Below are positions 43,244 through 51,471 of a DNA stretch of 64,000 nt, one piece after another. Within the stretch, counting starts at the first letter, position 1. The number at the start of each line of letters is the position of its first letter. The stretch is from assembly GCA_963677085.2 (NCBI GenBank), contig CAXXFH010000005.1, positions 1 to 64,000 of the forward strand. Reading direction: 5' to 3'. Source of the stretch: G963677085 sp963677085 (GTDB taxonomy: Bacteria > Planctomycetota > Planctomycetia > Pirellulales > Thermoguttaceae). The notes beneath the pieces are model-generated. The model did not search any database and was not told the DNA's origin. It was given only the letters and a program-made list of their open reading frames with translations. The position numbers were made by a program, and so were the translations under genes.

Positions 43244-45358
43244 GTGGAATTTGCACGCCCGATCCTCTGGAATGTGCCTCATTGGGCAGAGCTTACGCTG
43301 TATGCTCTGGCCGCGCTGACGGTGCTGAGTTTTCTTTTCGGCTGTGTTCGTCGGATCGGTCGGTGGCGGTTTGGTCAGCCGGAACCGGGACACCAAGCGA
43401 TTCTCTCTCGAACCGGCCGTTTCATTCGCTACGGTTTGTTGCAGTGGCGGCTGGCGTCCGATTCGTTTGCGGTCGTGATGCATCTGGCCATCTTTTGGGC
43501 GATGGTCGTGTTGTTCATTGGCACGGCGTTGGCTACCGTCGATCAGGACGTTACCCATCTGTTTTTCGATTACCAGTTTCTCGCGGGCAACGTTTATCGC
43601 GTCTATGAACTGGCCCTCGATGTGTTTGGCGTGGTGCTGCTTGTTGGATTGGGGTTGGCTGCCTATCGGCGCTACGTGAAGCGACCGCCCCATCAGCAGA
43701 TCGCCGCCGCTATCGGGGCAAATATCGATGCCTTCTACTTGTTGGCCGTGCTCGCTTTGATCGCCGTGACGGGCTTTCTGGCCGAAGGGCTCCGAATCGC
43801 CCAGGGCATGCAGTTGGCCCGAGTTGATCCGACAGCCGAAAACATCGCGTGGATGCAGGCCGCCCCTTGGGCCCCGGTTGGTTATCTGCTGGGCAGCGTG
43901 TTTGCCACATCAACGCCGACTGCGATTTCTTCGGCCCATCAGGTCGTGTGGTGGCTTCATGCGGTGCTGGCGCTGGGGTTCATTGTCAGCATACCGTTCA
44001 CCAAAGCGTTTCATTTGATCGCGTCGCCGCTGAACACGTTTTTCCGCAACACGGCCGACGAGGACAGCTTGGTGCCCGTCGTTGAAACAGGGGCCGCGAG
44101 GCTAACCGACTTCACTTGGCGCCAGTTGTTGCAGGTCGATGCCTGCACGCTTTGCGGCAAGTGCCAGGAAGTCTGTCCGTTGCACATTGCCGGCTCCAAA
44201 CTCTCGCCGGCCGAGGTGATCCAGAAGCTGGAGCACCAGCTGTGGATCGCCAAGGCCGGCAACGGTGAAAGTCTATTCGCTAACCGTCTCGGCGGCGACG
44301 GCTTGGCCCTCGCGCCCGCGGAACTTTGGGCCTGTTGCACGTGCCGGGCGTGCGAAGAGCGTTGTCCGGTGATGGTGGAACACCCACGAATGATCGTCGA
44401 CATGCGTCGCGCTCTGGTCAACGAGGGCAACGTTGACGAGGGCCTTCAGGACGCACTGCAAAACCTTACCCGATACGGCAACTCGTTCGGTCAATCGCCC
44501 CGTAAACGGACGCAATGGGCCAAGGACCTCCCGTTGGCGTTGGTTGATGCACGACGGGAGCCGGTCGATTGGTTATGGTTCGTGGGCGACTACGCGTCGT
44601 ACCACCCCAGTTCGGCTCGTGTAAGCCGGCTGGTGGCGTTGTTGCTTCAAGACGCGGGAATCGACTTTGGCGTTCTTCAGCACGACGAACGTTCAGCCGG
44701 TAACGACGTGCGTCGCGTGGGCGAGGAGGGACTTTTCGAAATGCTTGCCGAGAAAAATGCGGCGGCACTGGCCAAGGCCCAATTCCGCCGTATCTTTACG
44801 ACCGATCCCCACACGTTGCACGCACTGAAACACGAGTATCGTCGTTTTGGGCTGCAAGAGCTTGTCCAGCACTACTCGCAATTGTTTGACGACTTGATCG
44901 CCAACGGCACGTTTATCATTCGGCATCCCCTTAAAGGGCGTGCGGTGTACCACGACCCGTGCTATCTGGGACGTTACAACGGCGTCTTCGATCCGCCTCG
45001 GCGCGTTGTTGAAGCCACCGGAATGCAGCTAATGGAGCTTCCCCGCAATCGAGAAAACAGTTTTTGTTGCGGCGCCGGGGGAGGCAAGATCTGGATGGAC
45101 GACGAGCCCGGTCTTACGGAACGCCCAGCCGTCTTACGAATTCGCGAGGCGCTCGACGTGGCCGGCGTTACGCATTTCGTCGTGGCGTGTCCCAAAGATT
45201 TGGGGATGTTCGAGGACGCCGTGAAGACTGTCGGGGCGGAAGACCGGCTGAAAGTGGTCGACTTGGCGGAACTGGTTTTCGATGCGGTTCGGCCGAATGC
45301 ACAATCGCAAGCGGATGAGGTGAACGAAACAAAACCAGCGGAAAAGGCGAGACGATGA
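43244..45358 (+). CDS. Membrane cytochrome-b/HdrD-like Fe-S protein (ETF:quinone type)
   Basis: A 704-residue fusion. Residues 1-265 are a multi-helix membrane domain of the nitrate-reductase-gamma/HdrE type (segments near 15-34, 76-98, 120-140, 163-182, 235-252) with histidines H80, H239 and H257 that could ligate heme b. Two [4Fe-4S] motifs follow: C301/C304/C307/C311 and C364/C367/C370/C374. The C-terminal CCG region has one intact motif (Y-H-D-P-C-Y, F-C-C-G-A-G-G-G, A-C-P-K-D); the first copy has lost all its cysteines. Proteins of this build, sometimes called EMO or DUF224 oxidoreductases, move electrons from ETF to menaquinone. Start is GTG 43244 with GAGGAG about 9 bases upstream. It overlaps hdrA by 4 bases. 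Confidence 0.92.
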   Translation: MEFARPILWNVPHWAELTLYALAALTVLSFLFGCVRRIGRWRFGQPEPGHQAILSRTGRFIRYGLLQWRLASDSFAVVMHLAIFWAMVVLFIGTALATVDQDVTHLFFDYQFLAGNVYRVYELALDVFGVVLLVGLGLAAYRRYVKRPPHQQIAAAIGANIDAFYLLAVLALIAVTGFLAEGLRIAQGMQLARVDPTAENIAWMQAAPWAPVGYLLGSVFATSTPTAISSAHQVVWWLHAVLALGFIVSIPFTKAFHLIASPLNTFFRNTADEDSLVPVVETGAARLTDFTWRQLLQVDACTLCGKCQEVCPLHIAGSKLSPAEVIQKLEHQLWIAKAGNGESLFANRLGGDGLALAPAELWACCTCRACEERCPVMVEHPRMIVDMRRALVNEGNVDEGLQDALQNLTRYGNSFGQSPRKRTQWAKDLPLALVDARREPVDWLWFVGDYASYHPSSARVSRLVALLLQDAGIDFGVLQHDERSAGNDVRRVGEEGLFEMLAEKNAAALAKAQFRRIFTTDPHTLHALKHEYRRFGLQELVQHYSQLFDDLIANGTFIIRHPLKGRAVYHDPCYLGRYNGVFDPPRRVVEATGMQLMELPRNRENSFCCGAGGGKIWMDDEPGLTERPAVLRIREALDVAGVTHFVVACPKDLGMFEDAVKTVGAEDRLKVVDLAELVFDAVRPNAQSQADEVNETKPAEKARR

Positions 45359-47352
45359 TCACTTCCGGCGAGAAACCTCGAATTGGCGTGTATGTGTGCC
45401 ATTGTGGCAGCAATATTGCGGGCATGGTCGATGTCGAACAGTTGACCCAGTTCGCCGAGTCGCTTCCCCACGTGATTCTTGCACGCGACTACAAGTACAT
45501 GTGTTCCGACCCGGGCCAGGAACTGATCCGCCGCGACATCGCACAACACAGTCTCAATCGTATCGTAGTGTCGGCCTGTTCGCCTTTGTTGCATGAAAAA
45601 ACATTTCGCCGGGCGGCAGAGGCGGCCGGGCTGAATCCGTTTTTGGTGCAGATTGCCAATATCCGCGAACACGTGGCATGGGTGACCGACGATCATGCAC
45701 ACGCCACGGCCAAAGCCAAAGCTCACCTTGCCGCGGCCGTGCGCCGTGTGGCGGGACATGAGAGACTGGATCGCCACGCAGTGACAATTCTGCCGCGTGT
45801 GCTGGTCGTAGGCGCGGGCATCGCCGGTATCCAAACGGCACTCACGCTGGCACATGCCGGAAAGCACGTGATTCTCGTCGAGCGGGAGCCCACGATTGGC
45901 GGTCATATGGCCATGTTCGACAAAACCTTTCCCACATTGGACTGCGCCGCCTGTATCCTTACACCCAAGATGACGGCCGTAAAGGATGATCCAAACATCA
46001 CACTTTTGACGTACTCCGATGTCGAGTCGATCCACGGTTCGGTAGGCAACTACCACGTAACCGTTCGGCGCCGGCCTCGTTACATCCAGGAAGACCTTTG
46101 CGTCGGCTGCTTGCAGTGTATCGAAGCCTGTGTTTTCGAGTACGGGAAGTTCGCCAACACGTTCGATCAGGGCCTCTCGAAACACAAACCGGTTTATGTG
46201 CCTTTTCCGCAAGCGGTGCCGCTGGTGCCGGTGATCGATCCGGAAGCGTGTATCGAGCTGAAGACGGGCCGCTGCAAGAAAGCATGTGCCGAAGCCTGCG
46301 CCGAACGGGCGGCCATCGACTTTCATCAGGAAGAGTGGACCGAAGAGTACGATGTGGGCACGATCATCGTAACGACCGGCTACCGGCCCTTCGACCCGTC
46401 GGTTATCCGCCACTACGGCTACGGGCAATACGATAACGTGTATACGGGTTTAGAGGTGGAGCGTCTGCTCAACGCGGCCGGTCCTACCGGCGGCAAGGTT
46501 ACAATGCGCGACGGTCGAACGCCCAAACACGTGGGCATCGTCCACTGTGTGGGCGGCCGCGACCACCATTTCCACAGCTATTGCTCGCGTGTCTGTTGCA
46601 TGTTCGCCCTAAAGTTGGCGCTTCTCGTTCGCGAGAAGACCGGCGCCGAGGTGACGGATTTCTACATCGACATGCGAGCACCTGGAAAGGGGTTTGAAGA
46701 GTTCTACGAGCGCGTGCAGCTTGCGGGTGTCAACTTTGTACGGGGAAAGGTCGGCGATGTCAGCCCGGCGCTTGAGGACGAAAAAGAGTCGTCGCCCGAG
46801 TTGATCGTTCAGGTCGACGACACGCTGCTGGGTGCCGTTCGCGAGGTGCCCGTCGATATGCTCATCCTCGCAAATGCCCTGGAACCGGCCGACGGGGCCG
46901 ACGACGTGCGCCGGTTGTTCGGCATCTCGTGTTCCACCGAAGGGTTTTTCCTCGAAAAGCATCCCAAGCTGGCGCCCGTCAACACGGCCAACGACGGCGT
47001 GTTCTTGGCCGGAGCATGCCAGGGGCCGAAAGATATTCCCGACACGGTGGCCCAGGCCGATGCGGCTGCCGCCCAGGCCTTGGCGCTGATCGATTGTGGC
47101 CAGATCGACCTGGAGCCGAACACGGCTTGGATCGACGACGCGATCTGCTCGGGCTGCAAAACATGCATTCCGCTATGCCCCTACAACGCCATCCGCCGCG
47201 ATGAAGAGAAACTGGTTGCTGTAATCGACGAGGCGCTGTGCAAGGGGTGCGGTGTGTGTGTGGCGGCCTGCCCTAGCGGGGCCGCTCAGCAACACCTCTT
47301 TACCGATTCCCAAGTGTACGACGAAATCGAAGGGATCCTCACCTATGTTTGA
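45355..47352 (+). CDS. hdrA: Heterodisulfide reductase subunit A-like flavin/iron-sulfur protein
   Basis: A 665-residue HdrA. N-terminal C-x-C-G (C15/C17), FAD-binding G-A-G-I-A-G at 153-158, T-L-D-C-A-A-C near 195-200, and C-S-R-V-C-C-M near 410-416 are all HdrA hallmarks. Four cysteine groups can hold [4Fe-4S]: C249/C252/C255/C259, C299/C307/C311/C315 (irregular spacing), C598/C601/C604/C608 and C629/C632/C635/C639. HdrA is the electron-bifurcating flavoprotein that couples H2 or other donors to ferredoxin and a high-potential acceptor. The start overlaps the preceding stop by 4 bases, and the stop overlaps mvhD by 8. No separate HdrB/HdrC genes are present; the proteins at 39974 and 43244 are the likely substitutes. 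Confidence 0.95.
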   Translation: MITSGEKPRIGVYVCHCGSNIAGMVDVEQLTQFAESLPHVILARDYKYMCSDPGQELIRRDIAQHSLNRIVVSACSPLLHEKTFRRAAEAAGLNPFLVQIANIREHVAWVTDDHAHATAKAKAHLAAAVRRVAGHERLDRHAVTILPRVLVVGAGIAGIQTALTLAHAGKHVILVEREPTIGGHMAMFDKTFPTLDCAACILTPKMTAVKDDPNITLLTYSDVESIHGSVGNYHVTVRRRPRYIQEDLCVGCLQCIEACVFEYGKFANTFDQGLSKHKPVYVPFPQAVPLVPVIDPEACIELKTGRCKKACAEACAERAAIDFHQEEWTEEYDVGTIIVTTGYRPFDPSVIRHYGYGQYDNVYTGLEVERLLNAAGPTGGKVTMRDGRTPKHVGIVHCVGGRDHHFHSYCSRVCCMFALKLALLVREKTGAEVTDFYIDMRAPGKGFEEFYERVQLAGVNFVRGKVGDVSPALEDEKESSPELIVQVDDTLLGAVREVPVDMLILANALEPADGADDVRRLFGISCSTEGFFLEKHPKLAPVNTANDGVFLAGACQGPKDIPDTVAQADAAAAQALALIDCGQIDLEPNTAWIDDAICSGCKTCIPLCPYNAIRRDEEKLVAVIDEALCKGCGVCVAACPSGAAQQHLFTDSQVYDEIEGILTYV

Positions 47353-47878
47353 GCCCATCGTTGACATTGACGAAGCGCAGGATGAGCAAATGCCGCGCTA
47401 CGAACCGCGGATTGTGGCCTTCTTCTGCAATTGGTGTACGTATACGGCGTCGGATCTGGCCGGCACGGCCCGGATGCGCTACGCACCAAACCTCCGCGTG
47501 ATTCGGATGATGTGCTCAGGGCGGTTGGATCCGCAGTTCGTGGTTACCGCGCTGCGTCAAGGCGCCGACGGCGTGCTCATCGGCGGCTGTCATCCTGGAG
47601 ATTGCCACTACCAAGAAGGCAACTACAAGTGTCTGCGCCGCTATGTGTTGCTGAAGCAAATGCTGCGACAAATGGGCATCGAACCGCAGCGAGTCCGTTT
47701 GGAATGGATCTCTGCTTCGGAAGGCGATCGGGTTCGCGACGTCTGCAACGAGATGGTCGCCGAATTGAGCAAGCTTGGCCCCTTACAGCTTCGACCGATC
47801 CCCAAACCGGCCGAACAGACGTCTCGTGAACGACCAATGGTCGAAGCCGAACTCCCGGCCGAAGGAGTTCCGTCATGA
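47345..47878 (+). CDS. mvhD: MvhD-like hydrogenase/HdrA-linking [2Fe-2S] protein
   Basis: A 177-residue MvhD-type protein. Cysteines C28, C31, C57, C82 and C87 in F-F-C-N-W-C, M-M-C-S-G-R and G-C-H-P-G-D-C-H are the conserved set, with C96 in addition. In Mvh complexes this subunit binds a [2Fe-2S] cluster and passes electrons from the [NiFe]-hydrogenase to HdrA. ATG 47345 is chosen because it overlaps the hdrA stop by 8 bases and gives the standard N-terminus; the frame is open upstream to 47252 inside hdrA. The C-terminal 45 residues are a polar tail beyond the usual core. Its stop overlaps the small-subunit gene by 4 bases. Confidence 0.93.
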   Translation: MFEPIVDIDEAQDEQMPRYEPRIVAFFCNWCTYTASDLAGTARMRYAPNLRVIRMMCSGRLDPQFVVTALRQGADGVLIGGCHPGDCHYQEGNYKCLRRYVLLKQMLRQMGIEPQRVRLEWISASEGDRVRDVCNEMVAELSKLGPLQLRPIPKPAEQTSRERPMVEAELPAEGVPS

Positions 47879-48864
47879 AGAAACCCCGAATCGGTTTCTA
47901 CTGGTGTGCCTCGTGTGGAGGATGTGAAGAAGCCGTTGTCGACTTGGCCGAAGAACTCCTGACGGTGGTCGAGCACGTCGACATCGTCTTTTGGCCCTGT
48001 GCGATGGATTTCAAACGCGACGATCTCGAGGCCATGCCCGACGGCCACATGGCGGCCTGCCTGGTCAACGGCGCCATCCGCAATAGCGAACAGCGCGAGA
48101 TGGCCGAACTCTGCCGGCGAAAGTCGCAGGCGTTGATTGCGTTTGGAAGTTGCTCGCACACCGGAGGTATTCCTGGGCTGGCCAACTTGTATTCGCGAGA
48201 AACGGTTCTTGAGACTAACTACGCCGACGGCCGATTCTCTACGGTAAACCCCGAGCAGATCCGACCGCAGGCCCACGTGGCGTGTCCCGAGGGAAGTCTG
48301 GAACTGCCGACACTCGACGCTGAAGCGAAAACGCTGGATCAGGTCGTACCGGTCGACTATCACTTGCCCGGCTGTCCGCCGCCCGTGAAGCTGATTTTGG
48401 AGGCCATTACAGCGTTGGTCGAAGGAAATTTGCCCCCGCCGGGTTCGGTGCTGGCGCCGGACAAAGCGCTTTGCGATGGCTGCCCACGCATCGAAAGCAA
48501 GCCCGAAGAGCCGTATCTGACGGAGTTTCGTCGCCCGCACCTGACGGAGATCGACCCGGAGAAATGCTTTTTGGCCCAGGGTCTGCTTTGCATGGGGCCC
48601 ACGACTCGTTGCGGATGCGATCACGCGTGCATCCAGGGCAACATGCCGTGTACCGGTTGTCTGGGGCCTACTAGTCGCACGAAGGACTTCGGCGCTGCTG
48701 CCCTGTCGGCTACGGCCACGTTGGCTAACAGCAACGACGCCGAGCAGATCGAAGCCATCATGCAGCAAATCCCCGATCCGGTCGGTACGTTTTACCGCTA
48801 CAGCTTGCCCAGTTCGATGCTCTTTCATCATGTTGGACCCGAGGAGCAAGGAAAACGAATATGA
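47875..48864 (+). CDS. mvhG: Group 3c-like [NiFe]-hydrogenase small subunit (MvhG)
   Basis: A 329-residue hydrogenase small subunit. It opens with F-Y-W-C-A-S-C-G-G-C-E-E (C11, C14, C17) for the proximal cluster and contains F-G-S-C-S-H-T-G-G-I-P-G and H-L-P-G-C-P-P-P typical of the family. Additional cysteines in C-D-G-C-P-R, C-M-G-P-T-T-R-C-G-C and M-P-C-T-G-C-L-G fit the medial and distal clusters of MvhG. There is no Tat signal, so the enzyme is cytoplasmic. It overlaps mvhD and mvhA by 4 bases each. It delivers electrons from the active site in MvhA to MvhD and HdrA. Confidence 0.94.
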   Translation: MKKPRIGFYWCASCGGCEEAVVDLAEELLTVVEHVDIVFWPCAMDFKRDDLEAMPDGHMAACLVNGAIRNSEQREMAELCRRKSQALIAFGSCSHTGGIPGLANLYSRETVLETNYADGRFSTVNPEQIRPQAHVACPEGSLELPTLDAEAKTLDQVVPVDYHLPGCPPPVKLILEAITALVEGNLPPPGSVLAPDKALCDGCPRIESKPEEPYLTEFRRPHLTEIDPEKCFLAQGLLCMGPTTRCGCDHACIQGNMPCTGCLGPTSRTKDFGAAALSATATLANSNDAEQIEAIMQQIPDPVGTFYRYSLPSSMLFHHVGPEEQGKRI

Positions 48865-50327
48865 CAACCCACGTAACCATCGACCCGATCACACGCCTGG
48901 AGGGCCATGGCAAGATCGACATCCTTTTGGACGAGCGAGGCGAGGTGGATCGGGCGTATTTCCAAGTGCCGGAGCTTCGTGGGTTCGAAACGTTCGCCCG
49001 GGGGCGACCGGCCGAGGATATGCCACAAATCACCTCACGGATCTGCGGGGTTTGCCCTACGGCCCATCACATGGCCGCAGCCAAAGCATTGGACGATCTC
49101 TATAAGGTGGAACCACCCCCGGCGGCCAAAGCGATTCGCGAGTTGGTTTACAACACGTTCGTGTTCGAAGACCACGCGTTGCACTTCTATTTCCTCGGCG
49201 GACCTGACTTCGTTGTTGGCCCCACGGCCCCTAAGTCGCAGCGGAACATCCTGGGAGTGATCGGCAAGGTGGGCGCCGAGGTAGGCCGACGCGTGATCGC
49301 CATGCGCCGCCTTGCCAGGGAGTTGATCGCCAGAGCGGGCGGCAAGGTAATTCACCCGGTGCTCGGGTTGCCGGGAGGAGTAGCCAAACGCCTCAGCCCA
49401 GACGACCAGAAATTCGCAGTAGAGGTAGCTGGCAAGGCAGTCGAATTTGCACGGTTCACGCTAAAGGTATTCGACGACACCGTGCTCGCCCGTCCGGACT
49501 ACGTCGAACTCGTCACCAGCGACGCCTACACGCATCGGACTTACTACATGGGCTTGGTCGACGAAAGCAACAAGGTGAACTTCTACGACGGCATGCTTCG
49601 CGTCGTCGATCCCAACGGCGACGAGTACCTGAAATTCCCTGCTCGCGACTATCTGAAGCACATCGCAGAACACGTGGAACCGTGGAGTTACATCAAGTTT
49701 TGCTATTTGAAGGACATCGGCTGGCAGGGATTTACCGAGGGGCGCCGAAGTGGGATTTTCGCCGTAGCACCGCTGGCCCGACTGAACGCATCAGACGGCA
49801 TGCCGACGCCGCTAGCTCAGCAATCCTACGAGCGCTTCTATGATATCCTGGGTGGGAAGCCCGTTCACTATACGTTGGCCACCCATTGGGCGCGGGTGAT
49901 CGAAATGCTGGCGGCTGCCGAGATGATGCGGGAGTTGGCCGAGGACTCCGACTTGATGAACTCCAGTTTGCGAACCATTCCGACGGCCACGCCCGAGGAG
50001 GGAATCGGCGTGGTCGAGGCACCGCGGGGAACGCTGCTGCACCATTATCAAACCGACGCCCGGGGAATATTGACCGATGCCAATTTAATCGTGGCCACGC
50101 AAAACAACGCGGCACGGATTGCCATGTCGGTCGACAAGGCCGCGCGGCAACGAATTCACGAGGGTCGTGTGGACGAGGGCATCCTCAACGAAGTGGAGAT
50201 GGCGTTTCGCGCCTACGACCCGTGCCACGGCTGTGCCACGCACGCGCTGCCGGGCCGTTTCGCGCTGTGGGTACGAATGTACGATGCCCAACATCGGTTG
50301 TTGTGTCAATTCGACAATCGGAGTTGA
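48861..50327 (+). CDS. mvhA: Group 3c-like [NiFe]-hydrogenase large subunit (MvhA)
   Basis: A 488-residue catalytic subunit. The N-terminal L1 motif R-I-C-G-V-C-P-T-A-H-H supplies C62 and C65; the C-terminal L2 motif D-P-C-H-G-C-A-T-H supplies C455 and C458. Together these ligate Ni-Fe. A 27-residue extension follows H461, the part normally removed by a maturation protease. No hyp genes or protease are in the window, so maturation must be encoded elsewhere. All four ligands are intact, so the enzyme is predicted active. It is last in the tightly overlapped group 43244-50327. Together with MvhG and MvhD it would oxidise or produce H2 and exchange electrons with HdrA. Confidence 0.95.
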   Translation: MTTHVTIDPITRLEGHGKIDILLDERGEVDRAYFQVPELRGFETFARGRPAEDMPQITSRICGVCPTAHHMAAAKALDDLYKVEPPPAAKAIRELVYNTFVFEDHALHFYFLGGPDFVVGPTAPKSQRNILGVIGKVGAEVGRRVIAMRRLARELIARAGGKVIHPVLGLPGGVAKRLSPDDQKFAVEVAGKAVEFARFTLKVFDDTVLARPDYVELVTSDAYTHRTYYMGLVDESNKVNFYDGMLRVVDPNGDEYLKFPARDYLKHIAEHVEPWSYIKFCYLKDIGWQGFTEGRRSGIFAVAPLARLNASDGMPTPLAQQSYERFYDILGGKPVHYTLATHWARVIEMLAAAEMMRELAEDSDLMNSSLRTIPTATPEEGIGVVEAPRGTLLHHYQTDARGILTDANLIVATQNNAARIAMSVDKAARQRIHEGRVDEGILNEVEMAFRAYDPCHGCATHALPGRFALWVRMYDAQHRLLCQFDNRS

Positions 50328-50358
50328 CTTGGACTTTTCACGATACTATTTAACCGCG

Positions 50359-50451
50359 AAGATCGTTAAGCTTTTGACAAAGACAGCGACCGACGGGAGC
50401 GGGTTCCTAACTGGGTGCGGTAGCACCGCTTGGTTGGCGGCCCTGCCGCCC
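50359..50451 (+). repeat. Structured dispersed repeat A, copy 1
   Basis: A 93-base element beginning AAGATCGTTAAG and containing GCGACCGACGGGAGC (50386-50400), the hairpin GGTGC-GGTA-GCACC and the hairpin GGCGG-CCCTG-CCGCC. Similar copies at 51228-51321 and 55039-55133. It lies between mvhA and the cNMP-binding gene. Confidence 0.8.
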
Positions 50452-50479
50452 GGTGAGCCTAACCACGGAGGCAAGTGCG

Positions 50480-51001
50480 ATGATTTCTCCGGAAATGTTG
50501 CGACGGTATCCTTATTTCGCCCCGATTCAGGAGGACACCCTTCACCAGATCGCGATGATCGCCGAGGAACGTTTTGTCGAGGCCGACTACGAAATGTTCC
50601 CGCTGGGAACTCCTGCTGACCATCTTTTCGTGATCATCGATGGCGAGGTCGACATTCAGTACGTGCTTCCCAATGGGGAACATCGAACGGTCGATACGTT
50701 GATCGATGGCGACTTGCTGGTGTGGTCGGCTTTGGTCGCGCCGTACTTGACCACGGGTATTGGCACAACAACAAAACCAACCCACCTGATCGCCATCGAA
50801 GCCGCGCCGCTTCGGGCTATCTGCGAAGAAGACCCACAGCTCGGCTACCGGCTGATGACCGAAGTGTCGAAGTTGTTATCGCATCGTTTGGAGGGAGCAC
50901 GCGTGCAGTTGGCCGTGGCCGACTGGCAGCGGCCGCCTGAAGAGGATATCTGGCATCGTCGCCCGGTTTTCTCGGCCGCCAACACGAATCAGCCCCGGTA
51001 G
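50480..51001 (+). CDS. Cyclic-nucleotide-binding domain protein without DNA-binding domain
   Basis: A 173-residue protein consisting of a CRP/FNR-type cNMP-binding beta-roll: Y-F-A-P-I-Q-E-D-T-L, L-F-V-I-I-D-G-E-V-D-I, and the D-G-D-L-L-V-W-S-A-L region where the phosphate cassette lies. The C-terminus after the long helix (R-L-M-T-E-V-S-K-L-L-S) has no helix-turn-helix, so it is not a standard CRP regulator. ATG 50480 is preferred to an upstream in-frame start at 50453 because GGAGG lies 9 bases before it. It follows mvhA by 152 bases, separated by repeat A, and may sense a nucleotide or redox ligand for the hydrogenase system. Role inferred from position only. Confidence 0.85.
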   Translation: MISPEMLRRYPYFAPIQEDTLHQIAMIAEERFVEADYEMFPLGTPADHLFVIIDGEVDIQYVLPNGEHRTVDTLIDGDLLVWSALVAPYLTTGIGTTTKPTHLIAIEAAPLRAICEEDPQLGYRLMTEVSKLLSHRLEGARVQLAVADWQRPPEEDIWHRRPVFSAANTNQPR

Positions 51002-51152
51002 TGTCGTCGGTATCTGCTTCCCAACATTCTCGTTCGGGACAACGGCACCGCTTTGTGCCGAAGATGCGCCTATTTGCGGAACGCAAGCAGTACGGTTAGA
51101 ATTCGAACCGTGCTCAGGCCGTGACAGTTTCGCAGAGTTGGCCGAAGACGTA

Positions 51153-51192
51153 CTCCCCTCTCCCTTTGGGGAGAGGGGCCGGGGGTGAGGGG
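51153..51192. repeat. REP-like GC-rich palindromic repeat
   Basis: CTCCCCTCTCCC, short loop, GGGGAGAGGGGCC, then GGGGGTGAGGGG. Near-identical layout to 20825-20868. Confidence 0.75.
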
Positions 51193-51227
51193 AACGTACA
51201 ACAAGGAACTCTGTACTACTCGGTTTA

Positions 51228-51321
51228 AAGATCGTTAAGTATTTCACGATGATCAGCGACCAACGGGTGCGGGTTCCTGGCTGGGTGCGGCAGCACCGTT
51301 TGGTTGGCGGCCCTGCCGCCC
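51228..51321 (+). repeat. Structured dispersed repeat A, copy 2
   Basis: A 94-base copy: AAGATCGTTAAG start, core GCGACCAACGGGTGC (51256-51270), hairpin GGTGC-GGCA-GCACC and hairpin GGCGG-CCCTG-CCGCC. Differences from copy 1 fall in the loop of the first hairpin while the stem is kept. Confidence 0.8.
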
Positions 51322-51377
51322 TGGGACGATCAGGCGTCTTCCGAATGATGAAGATCGCGTTCTCACTGTTGCAAACC

Positions 51378-51426
51378 GCCCTCACCCGGCGGCTACGCCG
51401 CCACCCTCTCCCGCCGAGCGGCAGAG
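51378..51426. repeat. REP-like repeat, inverted and diverged
   Basis: GCCCTCACCC start, GGCGGCTACGCCGCC inner hairpin, then CCCTCTCCCGCC and GGCAGAGGG. Inverted relative to 51153-51192, with which it could pair over about 230 bases. Confidence 0.6.
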
Positions 51427-51471
51427 GGTACGCTGTTCCGCAAACACGTTCTTTCACACGGGGCATTTCCA

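Larger units (their letters stand above)
51002..51471. other. Repeat-rich intergenic region, about 470 bp
   Basis: No gene supported. It contains a REP-like repeat (51153-51192), repeat A copy 2 (51228-51321) and an inverted, diverged REP-like repeat (51378-51426). Open frames crossing it on either strand consist mainly of these repeats. Confidence 0.7.

Noticed and set aside
44974..46428. 484-codon minus-strand open frame across the membrane Fe-S gene and hdrA
   Set aside because: Runs antisense over two genes with intact cysteine motifs; no start signal or family features.
50325..50351. TTGACT followed by TACTAT after mvhA, as a promoter for the cNMP-binding gene
   Set aside because: Spacer of 14 bases is too short; no other support.
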